A DNA stretch of 7,866 nucleotides from a bacterium (Candidatus Ratteibacteria) CG_4_9_14_3_um_filter_41_21 (GTDB lineage: Bacteria; Ratteibacteria; UBA8468), in assembly GCA_002791075.1 (NCBI GenBank), contig PFWI01000205.1:1-7866 (forward strand), read 5' to 3'. Within the stretch, counting starts at the first letter, position 1; each line of letters opens with the position of its first letter. Shown in pieces: positions 1-6,296 of the stretch. The notes under the pieces were generated by a model. The model saw only the letters and a program-made list of their open reading frames with translations. It did no database searches and was not told where the DNA came from. Position numbers and translations under genes: made by a program.

Positions 1-457
1 TATCAGATTGCGCAGGATTGGGACTTAGATACGATAATTAAAAAGTGCAGTGAATTGGGCTATGAGGGAGTGGAGTTAAGAACTACCCATTCCCATAAGG
101 TAGAGGTTAATTTATCTGGCGAAGAAAGGAAAGAGGTCAAGAAAAAATTTGCGGATTCCCCGGTGGAATTGGTTGGTTTAGGCTCAGCCTTTGAATACCA
201 CAGCCCGGATAAAGAGGAATTAAAAAAGAATATTGAAGGGACAAAGGAGTATATTAAATTAGCCGCGGATGTGGGAGCTGAAGGAGTAAAAGTTAGACCG
301 AATGCTTTCCCCGAAGGAATTTCCCGGAAAAAAACTCTTTTCTCTTCTGAAGGATAGCGGATATGAGGGGTTCTGTCTTGCGGAAATTCCGGAGAGTCCA
401 GAGCCGGAGAGGTTTTTGCGTTACTACAAAGCATTATTTGATGCTTGTAGTAAATAA
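1..457 (+). pseudogene. sugar-phosphate isomerase/epimerase, 5' cut by window, internal deletion
   Basis: This is a broken member of the xylose-isomerase-like TIM-barrel family (sugar phosphate isomerase/epimerase). Frame 1 is open from base 1 and reads YQIAQDWDLDTIIKKCSELG onward to VKVRPNAFPEGISRKKTL near base 339, which matches the N-terminal half of the family as I know it. That frame then hits TAG at 355-357. From about 335 the +1-shifted frame gives LFSLLKDSGYEG, then FCLAEIPESPEPERFLRYY, and ends at TAA 455-457. This is the usual C-terminus of the same family. The central ~130 residues expected between the halves, which carry the metal-ligand strands, are missing. The gene therefore looks inactivated by a deletion that also changed the frame. 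An assembly error would look the same. The 5' end lies outside the window. The hydrolase gene follows 12 bases after the stop. Confidence 0.8.
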
Positions 458-462
458 GGAGG
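457..462 (+). promoter_or_regulatory. ribosome binding site of the hydrolase gene
   Basis: AGGAGG ends seven bases before the ATG at 470. It overlaps the last base of the isomerase remnant's stop codon, which supports co-transcription of the two genes. It is one of only a few clear Shine-Dalgarno sequences in the window. Confidence 0.85.
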
Positions 463-469
463 AGTTCGG

Positions 470-1486
470 ATGAGTACCAGCTACTTTGTTCCCAGTGATT
501 ATCATTTGAAATATCTTGCCTCATTGAAACCGGAGATGGCCTATAAAAAGGGAGAAGAGCCTGTTTCCTGGCAGAGAAAATTCCGGGCTCGTTTAAAGGA
601 ATTGCTGGGGGATTTCCCAAAAAAGAAGGCTCCTTTAAAGCCCAAAATTTTGGAGCGCAAGGAATTTCGCGACTACTTCAGAGAAAGATTGGTCTTTACC
701 AGTGAACCATTTGCCGATGTCCCGGCCTATCTTCTTATTCCTAAAAATGTTTCTCTTCCAACTCCGGCGGTAATCTGCCTGCAGGGTCATAGCCCGGGGA
801 TGCACATCTCTATCGGTGAGGCAAGGAGCAAGCATGATAAGGAATCAATTGCCGGGGACAGGGACTTTGCTATCCAGAGCGTAAAAGAAGGTTATCTTGC
901 CTTAGCCATTGAACAGAGATGTTTTGGCGAGAGAAAAGAAACAAAGCAGAAAGCAAGATCTTCGCATGGCTGTGAGGATGCGGCAATGCACTCTCTTATT
1001 TTAGGTAAAACCCTGATTGGAGAACGAGTCTGGGATATAGTAAGAGGAATTGATTATCTGGAGAAAAGAAAAGAGGTTGATAAAAACCGCATTGCCTGCC
1101 TGGGAAACTCCGGCGGCGGCACAATTACTTTCTTTTCTGCCTGTATCGACAAACGAATAAAGGTAGCAGTTCCTTCCTGTTACTACTGCGATTTCTCTCA
1201 TAGCATTATGCGGATTTATCACTGTACCGACAACTACGTTCCCGGAATAATGAGGTTGGCCGACATGGGGGATTTAGGCGGTCTCATTGCTCCCCGAGCA
1301 TTAATCGTTGTTGCGGGAGAAAAGGACCCAATATTTCCTATTGAAGGGGTAAGGGAAGCATTTCGGCAAACCAAGAGGATTTATAAAGCATTTAAGGCAG
1401 AAAAGCATCTGCATCTATTAGTGGGTAAAGGAGGCCATCGCTTCTATCAAGACCTTGCCTGGCCCGTGATTAAGAAATATCTGTAA
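470..1486 (+). CDS. alpha/beta hydrolase, acetyl-xylan-esterase-like
   Basis: This 338-residue protein is a serine hydrolase of the alpha/beta fold, probably a cytoplasmic carbohydrate or small-ester deacylase. Residues 96-110 (TPAVICLQGHSPG) form the strand and loop that usually shape the oxyanion hole. The nucleophile elbow is GNSGGG with Ser214. The acid is most likely Asp286 in GEKDPIFP and the base His323 in GGHRF, so the triad is complete and in the usual order. A lid-like insert rich in Cys and His (residues 150-180) lies between the oxyanion strand and the elbow. There is no signal peptide or membrane segment, so it should act inside the cell. The start is set by the AGGAGG at 457-462. 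The context (isomerase remnant before, xylulokinase after) favours a role in sugar-ester processing. The exact substrate cannot be read from sequence, and Abhydrolase_7 or dienelactone-hydrolase-like labels would also fit. Confidence 0.85.
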   Translation: MSTSYFVPSDYHLKYLASLKPEMAYKKGEEPVSWQRKFRARLKELLGDFPKKKAPLKPKILERKEFRDYFRERLVFTSEPFADVPAYLLIPKNVSLPTPAVICLQGHSPGMHISIGEARSKHDKESIAGDRDFAIQSVKEGYLALAIEQRCFGERKETKQKARSSHGCEDAAMHSLILGKTLIGERVWDIVRGIDYLEKRKEVDKNRIACLGNSGGGTITFFSACIDKRIKVAVPSCYYCDFSHSIMRIYHCTDNYVPGIMRLADMGDLGGLIAPRALIVVAGEKDPIFPIEGVREAFRQTKRIYKAFKAEKHLHLLVGKGGHRFYQDLAWPVIKKYL

Positions 1487-1693
1487 CCGCAGATACACGC
1501 AGATATACACAGATTAAAAAACAATATAACCACGAAGACACGAAAATCTACAAACTCTTCTAACCACGAATTACACGAATTAAATCTAATTATAATTCGT
1601 GAAATTCGAGCAATTCGTGGTTGCTATTATTTTCTTTCGTGTTTTCTAATTTTCGTGATTTCGTGGTAAGCATTTATCTGTGTTAATCTGTGG
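1487..1693. repeat. three-tier nested inverted repeat filling the gap before xylB
   Basis: The whole space between two genes is one imperfect palindrome with three nested pairs of arms. The outer arms are 1487-1505 and 1675-1693 (15 of 19 positions pair), made of CAGAT-rich units such as ACACAGATTA. The middle arms are 1529-1547 and 1649-1667 (17 of 19 pair), made of ACCACGAA plus CACGAAAAT. The inner arms are 1562-1572 with 1612-1622, and 1574-1582 with 1593-1601, both perfectly paired, separated by a 10-base insert on the right side. Single-stranded DNA or RNA could fold into a long hairpin or cruciform. CCACGAA and CAGAT repeat motifs are, from memory, common between genes in many environmental bacterial genomes. 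No coding sequence is seen here. Confidence 0.85.
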
Positions 1694-1699
1694 CTAAAA

Positions 1700-3214
1700 A
1701 TGAGATATCTGATTGGAATTGATGTCGGGACAACGGGAGCAAAAGCACTTTTAATCGATGAGAAAGGCAAAATCATTGCTAAGGACAGCCAGGAATACCC
1801 CCTTCTTACTCCAAAAATAGGCTGGGCCGAGCAGAACCCGGAGGATTGGTGGAAAGCAACGAGAAGAGCGATTGGTGAGGTTTTAAAAAGCTCTGGGGTA
1901 GATGCGACCGATGTAAAAGGTATCGGTCTTTCCGGCCAGATGCACGGGGCAGTCTTCCTCGATAAGAAAGGTAAGGTCTTAAGACCAGCCATCCTCTGGT
2001 GTGACCAGAGAACCCAAGAGGAATGCAGAAAGATTAATGAGATTGTTGGCGAGCAAAAGGTTTTAGAACTTACCTCTAATCCAGTTCTTACCGGCTTTAC
2101 TGCTCCCAAGATTCTCTGGGTGAGGAAACATCAACCAAAAATTTATGAAAACGCTGACAAAATCCTTCTTCCCAAGGACTATATTCGCTATAGACTTACC
2201 GGCGTATTTGCCAGTGAGGTCTCCGATGCCTCCGGCACCTCCCTTTTTAATGTCAGAGAAAGGAAATGGTCAAAAGAGATGTTAAGGAAATTAGGGATTG
2301 ATTCTTCTCTCCTGCCTCCGGTCTATGAATCAAAAGAGATCAGCGGCAGAATCAATAAAAGAGCAGCAATAGAGACGGCTCTTGCCGAAGGAACTCCGGT
2401 TGTCGGAGGAGCCGGGGATCAGGCCGCCGGCGGTCTTGGTAATGGCATCGTGGAGAAAGGAATAGTCTCCTTTACCATTGGCACCTCAGGGGTCATTTTT
2501 GCTCATTCCGAAAGAGCCAAAGTCGATCAGGCCGGCCGGGTGCATACCTTCTGCCACGCGGTGGAGAAAGCCTGGCATATTATGGGGGTGATGCTTTCTG
2601 CAGGTGGCTCTCTACGTTGGTTCCGGGATAATTTCTGTGAGGAAGAAATTAAAGAGGCAAGAATGAAAGGGATTGACCCTTACGAACTTATTACAGAAAA
2701 AGCAAAGAAGGTTTCCCCTGGCTCTCAAGGATTAATTTTTCTGCCCTATCTGATGGGCGAGAGAACCCCGCATAAGGACGCGAGAGCAAGAGGAGGATTC
2801 TTTGGACTTACCGCCTCTCACAAAAAGGAGCATCTTATCCGCAGTATTATGGAAGGAGTGGTCTTTGGCCTGAGAGATTCTTTGGAAATTTTAAAGGAGA
2901 TGGGAATAGAAATTAAAGAAATCCGGGCCTCTGGCGGTGGAGCAAGGTCTTCTCTCTGGTGCCAGATAGCGGCAGATATCTTGGGCAAAAAGGTTTTCAG
3001 GACCAATATCGAAGAGGCTCCTGCCTACGGCGTTGCTCTTTTAGCCGGAGTCGGCAGTGGAATCTTTGAAAATATCCGGGAAGCCTGTAAAAGGACAATC
3101 AAGGTTACCGAGATAATGGAGCCCACTCCAGAAAATGTGGAGAAATATAAAAGATATTACCCAATCTATCACTCCCTCTACCCTATTTTAAAGACCTCCT
3201 TTGATAAGGTATAA
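1700..3214 (+). CDS. xylB: xylulokinase (FGGY carbohydrate kinase family)
   Basis: This kinase phosphorylates D-xylulose to D-xylulose 5-phosphate with ATP in the cytoplasm, feeding the pentose phosphate pathway. At 504 residues it has the usual length. The first actin-like domain opens with GIDVGTTGAKALLID (Asp8 and the phosphate loop). It continues with GWAEQNPEDWW (41-51), the xylulokinase-type SGQMHG (78-83) and the LWCDQR sugar-binding stretch (99-104). Asp240 in GGAGDQAAGG is the expected catalytic base. The second domain has GTSGV (261-265), LPYLMGERTPH (348-358) and the adenosine motif ASGGGARSSLW (410-420). The Met-His pair at 81-82 separates it from glycerol and gluconate kinases. 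Another ketose remains possible because FGGY specificity drifts. The ATG lies only six bases after the nested palindrome and has no Shine-Dalgarno sequence. The motif position near residue 6 argues against any other start. Confidence 0.93.
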   Translation: MRYLIGIDVGTTGAKALLIDEKGKIIAKDSQEYPLLTPKIGWAEQNPEDWWKATRRAIGEVLKSSGVDATDVKGIGLSGQMHGAVFLDKKGKVLRPAILWCDQRTQEECRKINEIVGEQKVLELTSNPVLTGFTAPKILWVRKHQPKIYENADKILLPKDYIRYRLTGVFASEVSDASGTSLFNVRERKWSKEMLRKLGIDSSLLPPVYESKEISGRINKRAAIETALAEGTPVVGGAGDQAAGGLGNGIVEKGIVSFTIGTSGVIFAHSERAKVDQAGRVHTFCHAVEKAWHIMGVMLSAGGSLRWFRDNFCEEEIKEARMKGIDPYELITEKAKKVSPGSQGLIFLPYLMGERTPHKDARARGGFFGLTASHKKEHLIRSIMEGVVFGLRDSLEILKEMGIEIKEIRASGGGARSSLWCQIAADILGKKVFRTNIEEAPAYGVALLAGVGSGIFENIREACKRTIKVTEIMEPTPENVEKYKRYYPIYHSLYPILKTSFDKV

Positions 3215-3231
3215 ATTCCTATCGGCTCAAG

Positions 3232-4440
3232 ATGGAAAGAGATATTTTTGCGGAATTAACTAAATTGAAAAAGGAGATGGTCATCAGCCTGATGGAGTTG
3301 GTTAAGATTCCGGCCATCAGCCCAGAATCAGGAGGAAAAGGCGAGGGGGAAAAGAGCAAATTTGTAGAAAGTTTATGCCGGGAGATTGGCTTTGATAAGA
3401 TTATTCATTACGATACTTTTAGCCAGGGGGTGAAACGGCCTAATCTTGTTGCTAAAATAAAAGGCAAGAAACCTGCCCGGCTCTGGATTATCACTCATCT
3501 GGATGTTGTTCCGGTCGGCGACCTAAAATTATGGAAAAGTTCTCCTTTTGCCCCGAAAATCAAAAATGGCAAAATTTTTGCCCGGGGAGCCGAGGATAAT
3601 GGCCAGGATATAATTGCTGCTCTTTTTGCCGTTGAAGCCCTACGGAATTTAAATCTCACTCCGGAAAGAGATATTTATTTTGCGGCTCTCTCTGACGAAG
3701 AAACGATTAGCGAATACGGAATGAAATATTTAGTTAAAAAGAAAGTTTTTAAAAAGGGAGATGTCTTTCTTGTTCCTGATGGCGGGAGCCCGGATGGTTC
3801 TCTAATTGAGGTGGCGGAAAAGTCTTTACTCTGGCTGGAGATTAAAATAATAGGTAAGCAGTGCCACGCCAGTATGCCGGAGAAAGGAATCAATGCGCTT
3901 GAAGCAGGCTCTTATTTTATCGGCAAACTAAAAAATCTGAAAAAGGCTTTTGGCAAGAAGGACCCTTTCTACACACCTTCCTATTCTTCATTTGAGCCCA
4001 CTAAAAGACTAAATAATGTTCCTAATATCAATACCATTCCTGGCTCCGACATCTTTTATATTGATTGCCGGATTTTACCCGGTTATAAAATCTCTGAAAT
4101 TCTGGCCTTCTTAGAGAAAATCAAAAAAGATGTAGAGAAAGAAAAAAAGGTAAAGATTAAGATAAAAGTTATTCAGAAAGAAAAAGCAACAAAAACAGAA
4201 CCGGGAAGTCCGATAGTAAAGAATTTGGCGAAGGCGCTGCAGAAGGTTTGCGGGGTGAAACCAAGAATAAAAGGGGTAGGATGGGGCACTTGCGCTTCTT
4301 TTGTGCGCAGGATTGACTATCCGGCGGTGGTCTGGAGCAAGGTAGATGGAGTGGCTCACCAGCCTGATGAGTACGCCAGAATTGAGAACCTTCTTATCGA
4401 TAGCAAAGTCTTTGCTGATTTATTTTTACAACCAATCTAA
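3232..4440 (+). CDS. M20 family metallohydrolase (ArgE/DapE/dipeptidase-like)
   Basis: This 402-residue protein is a zinc-dependent amidohydrolase that cleaves an N-acylated amino acid or a dipeptide. The two-metal site is complete. His89 and Asp91 lie in THLDVVP, Asp122 in ARGAEDNGQ, the catalytic Glu156 and ligand Glu157 in SDEET, Asp183 in VPDGG, and the last ligand His376 in GVAHQPDE. Residues 201-315 form the smaller dimerisation domain, with His212 in CHASMPEKG and the strand YIDCRILPG, and it ends in a Lys-rich stretch. The gene starts 17 bases after xylB with no good ribosome binding site and is probably in the same transcript. Known M20 members include succinyl-diaminopimelate desuccinylase, acetylornithine deacetylase, carboxypeptidase G2 and PepV. 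The sequence does not choose between them, and no arginine or lysine biosynthesis gene is nearby. Confidence 0.88.
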   Translation: MERDIFAELTKLKKEMVISLMELVKIPAISPESGGKGEGEKSKFVESLCREIGFDKIIHYDTFSQGVKRPNLVAKIKGKKPARLWIITHLDVVPVGDLKLWKSSPFAPKIKNGKIFARGAEDNGQDIIAALFAVEALRNLNLTPERDIYFAALSDEETISEYGMKYLVKKKVFKKGDVFLVPDGGSPDGSLIEVAEKSLLWLEIKIIGKQCHASMPEKGINALEAGSYFIGKLKNLKKAFGKKDPFYTPSYSSFEPTKRLNNVPNINTIPGSDIFYIDCRILPGYKISEILAFLEKIKKDVEKEKKVKIKIKVIQKEKATKTEPGSPIVKNLAKALQKVCGVKPRIKGVGWGTCASFVRRIDYPAVVWSKVDGVAHQPDEYARIENLLIDSKVFADLFLQPI

Positions 4441-4456
4441 TTGCAGGAATTTCAAA

Positions 4457-4556
4457 GCGAACCTGAAAGGTTCGCACTACGTAGAACTAAGATGTAGTGC
4501 GAGGCTTTTAGCCTCGCTACGTAAGATCAAATGTAGTGCGAGGCTTTTAGCCTCGC
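4457..4556. repeat. cluster of three REP-like hairpins (one inverted, two direct)
   Basis: Three short palindromes share a GTAGTGCGA foot. Unit 1 (4457-4480) is inverted: GCGAACCT, loop GAA, AGGTTCGC, then ACTAC. Unit 2 (4494-4517) reads GTAGT, then GCGAGGC, loop TTTTA, GCCTCGC. Unit 3 (4533-4556) repeats unit 2 exactly. The identical stretch is 28 bases (4492-4519 and 4531-4558) at a 39-base period. A GTAG tetranucleotide at the foot of a small hairpin is the hallmark of REP sequences mobilised by RAYT (Y1 transposase-like) proteins, and an inverted pair plus a tandem copy resembles a BIME. No RAYT gene is in this window. The hairpins may also act as an mRNA 3'-end stabiliser or weak terminator after the M20 gene. 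Confidence 0.85.
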
Positions 4557-4565
4557 TAACTTAAA

Positions 4566-5660
4566 ATGGATATTAATGAGAAAAAAGAAAAGGATAAAAG
4601 GGTAATTGCTCTTTTAGAAAAAGAAAGGCTATACGGAGTTTTATTTAACCGGCAGCATAATTTTTCCTGGTTTACCGGAGGCGGAAGAAACTATGTTTCT
4701 ACCGGTACGGAAAAGGGAGCAGTTTCTCTTCTTCTGACGGAAAAAAAGAAGATTCTTATTGCCAACAATATCGAAGCGCCCCGAATCTTAGCCGAGGAAA
4801 TTAAAAAGGATGAGTTTGAAATAAAAGAATTCCCCTGGCACCAAAACCAAAACAAAGTGATTGAGAACCTTATCCGAGGGAAAAAGATTGGCTCTGATGA
4901 CGGATTCCCGGGAACAGTTAATATTTCTAATAAGATAGACTCTCTTCGTTATTCCTTAACTCTTCCGGAAGTTGAAAGGTATCGGGCTCTGGCTAATCTT
5001 GTCTCCGCAGGAACAGAAGGGGTTTGCAGGGAAATCAATCCCGGGGAAAGAGAAGATGAGATTGCCGGTAAGGTTTCTGAGGTTTTGCTTTCCGAAGGGA
5101 TTTTCCCGATTGTCCTTTTGGTCGGTTCAGATAAAAGAATAGAAAAGTTTCGCCATCCCATTCCTACCGATAAAAAAGTAAGTAGGTATTTTATGGTTGC
5201 AGTATGCGGAAGGAAATGGGGTTTGATTATATCTTTAAGCCGCCTGGTACATTTTGGAAAAGTCCCTTTAGAATTAAGAAAAAAACACCTTGCGGTCACC
5301 AGGGTTGATACTGTTCTTATCGCCAATACCGTTTTGGGAAGACCATTCGCCGAAATCTTCTCGAAAGGGATTGCCGCCTATCAAGAGACCGGATTTCCGG
5401 AAGAATGGCAAAACCATCATCAAGGCGGTCCTACCGGCTATCAAAGCCGCGATTATAAAGTAACCTTAGAAGAGGAAAGAAAAGTTGAGCCATCCCAGGC
5501 CGTAGCCTGGAACCCTTCAATTACCGGAACAAAATCTGAAGATACGATTATCGCTTTCCCAAAAGGACCAGAGATTATTTCCGTTACTTCCTCCTGGCCC
5601 AAGGTGAAGGTACCTTACGGTGAAAAAATCTGGGAAAGACCGGATATTCTTGAGGTATAA
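4566..5660 (+). CDS. M24/creatinase-fold protein with degenerate metal site
   Basis: This 364-residue protein has the two-domain layout of Xaa-Pro aminopeptidases and creatinase: an N-terminal domain (about 1-130) and a pita-bread domain (about 133-364, starting LTLPEVERYRAL). The usual M24 metal ligands are mostly absent. Where a DxG strand and a SDxTR motif are expected, it has AVCGRKWGL (212-220) and SLSRLVHFG (223-231). The first ligand Glu of the usual E-P-G-I-Y stretch is Asn316 in WNPSITG. HHQGG (284-288) and Glu325 in KSEDTI remain. HHQGG, WNPSITGTKSED and the upstream RHPIPTD are, from memory, conserved in a distinct M24 subfamily, so this is unlikely to be random decay. It may be a metal-independent hydrolase like creatinase, with unknown substrate. 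The ATG is 10 bases after the third REP hairpin, without a Shine-Dalgarno sequence. The last codon and stop may come from the inserted element. Confidence 0.82.
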   Translation: MDINEKKEKDKRVIALLEKERLYGVLFNRQHNFSWFTGGGRNYVSTGTEKGAVSLLLTEKKKILIANNIEAPRILAEEIKKDEFEIKEFPWHQNQNKVIENLIRGKKIGSDDGFPGTVNISNKIDSLRYSLTLPEVERYRALANLVSAGTEGVCREINPGEREDEIAGKVSEVLLSEGIFPIVLLVGSDKRIEKFRHPIPTDKKVSRYFMVAVCGRKWGLIISLSRLVHFGKVPLELRKKHLAVTRVDTVLIANTVLGRPFAEIFSKGIAAYQETGFPEEWQNHHQGGPTGYQSRDYKVTLEEERKVEPSQAVAWNPSITGTKSEDTIIAFPKGPEIISVTSSWPKVKVPYGEKIWERPDILEV

Positions 5661-5679
5661 TTAAACTTCACTATAACTA

Positions 5680-5708
5680 TTGACAAATATCCTTTTTTAT
5701 GGTAATAT
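5680..5708 (+). promoter_or_regulatory. sigma-70 type promoter of tnpA, extended -10, near-leaderless
   Basis: TTGACA (5680-5685) and TAATAT (5703-5708) are separated by 17 bases, and TGG (5700-5702) precedes the -10 as an extended -10 element. Transcription should begin about seven bases downstream, at or next to the ATG at 5715. The message would then have almost no 5' leader, which agrees with the lack of a Shine-Dalgarno sequence there. Confidence 0.8.
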
Positions 5709-5714
5709 AAGAAT

Positions 5715-6296
5715 ATGAAATTGTCAACTTATGCTAAAAAACTCGGATTGACTTATAAAACTGTTTGGAGATTGTGGAAAGAAGGGAAACTGGATGCTTA
5801 TCAATTGCCAACAGGAACGGTTATCGTAAGAGAGGAGATAAAAGATAAATTGCCTAATAAAATTTGTATCTATACCAGAGTTTCCAGCAGTGAAAATAAA
5901 GACAATTTAAAAAGACAGGCAGAAAGACTGAAAGAATATGCCATAGCCAGAGGCTATCAAATTTATAAAATAGTTGAAGAGGTTGGAAGCGGAGTAAATG
6001 ATAACAGAAAGAAATTAAGTCAGATTTTGAAAGATAAGGATTATAATAAACTTATTGTAGAACATAAGGATAGATTAACAAGATTTGGGTTTAACTATAT
6101 TTCAATTCTATTTAACCAGTTAGGAAAAGAAATAGAGGTGGTTAATGAAACAGATAATAGTAAACAAGATTTAATGCAAGATTTTATTTCAATAATAACT
6201 TCTTTTTGTGCAAGACTGTATGGATTAAGAAGAAGTAAAAGAAAGACTGAAAAAATTATTAAGGAACTAAAGGATGAAAAGAACTCTAAAATTTAG
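5715..6296 (+). CDS. tnpA: IS607-family serine recombinase/transposase TnpA
   Basis: This 193-residue protein carries out excision and integration of the element through a serine-linked DNA intermediate. Residues 1-45 form a MerR-like helix-turn-helix (STYAKKLGLTYKTVWRLWKEG) that in this family binds the element ends. The resolvase domain follows with YTRVSS, where Ser57 is the expected nucleophile and Arg55 a catalytic partner. EHKDRLTRFG supplies Arg120 and Arg123. The C-terminal part (about 160-193) is the usual helical tail with many Lys and Glu residues. The length and order match IS607 TnpA, whose HTH precedes the catalytic domain, unlike ordinary resolvases. The start fits the promoter at 5680-5708. 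It overlaps tnpB by 23 bases, so translation is probably coupled. Confidence 0.93.
   Translation: MKLSTYAKKLGLTYKTVWRLWKEGKLDAYQLPTGTVIVREEIKDKLPNKICIYTRVSSSENKDNLKRQAERLKEYAIARGYQIYKIVEEVGSGVNDNRKKLSQILKDKDYNKLIVEHKDRLTRFGFNYISILFNQLGKEIEVVNETDNSKQDLMQDFISIITSFCARLYGLRRSKRKTEKIIKELKDEKNSKI
6261..6266 (+). promoter_or_regulatory. ribosome binding site of tnpB
   Basis: AAGGAA ends seven bases before the ATG at 6274 and lies inside the 3' end of tnpA. It supports the choice of this start and internal initiation of tnpB on the shared message. Confidence 0.65.

Noticed and set aside
60..620. 186-codon open frame on the minus strand
   Set aside because: It lies opposite the isomerase remnant and the start of the hydrolase, has no recognisable motif and follows the codon pattern of the plus-strand genes.
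1627..2109. 160-codon minus-strand open frame across the repeat and the start of xylB
   Set aside because: It is antisense to conserved kinase motifs and its N-terminus lies inside xylB. The protein has no family character.
4457..4480. Rho-independent terminator after the M20 gene
   Set aside because: The GCGAACCT stem is followed by ACTACGTAG and no T-run. Its foot matches the neighbouring REP units, so it is better explained as an inverted REP copy.
4492..4558. Two identical 28-base repeats at 39-base spacing, considered as a minimal CRISPR array
   Set aside because: The intervening sequence is only 11 bases, each repeat is itself a full hairpin with a REP-type foot, and an inverted variant lies beside them.
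4346..4564. 72-codon plus-strand frame with a repeated CSARLLASL peptide
   Set aside because: The repeated peptide is only the translation of the two REP direct repeats, and the rest is out of frame inside the M20 gene.
4949..5326. 125-codon minus-strand open frame inside the M24 gene
   Set aside because: It has no motif or initiation signal and covers the conserved plus-strand M24 region.
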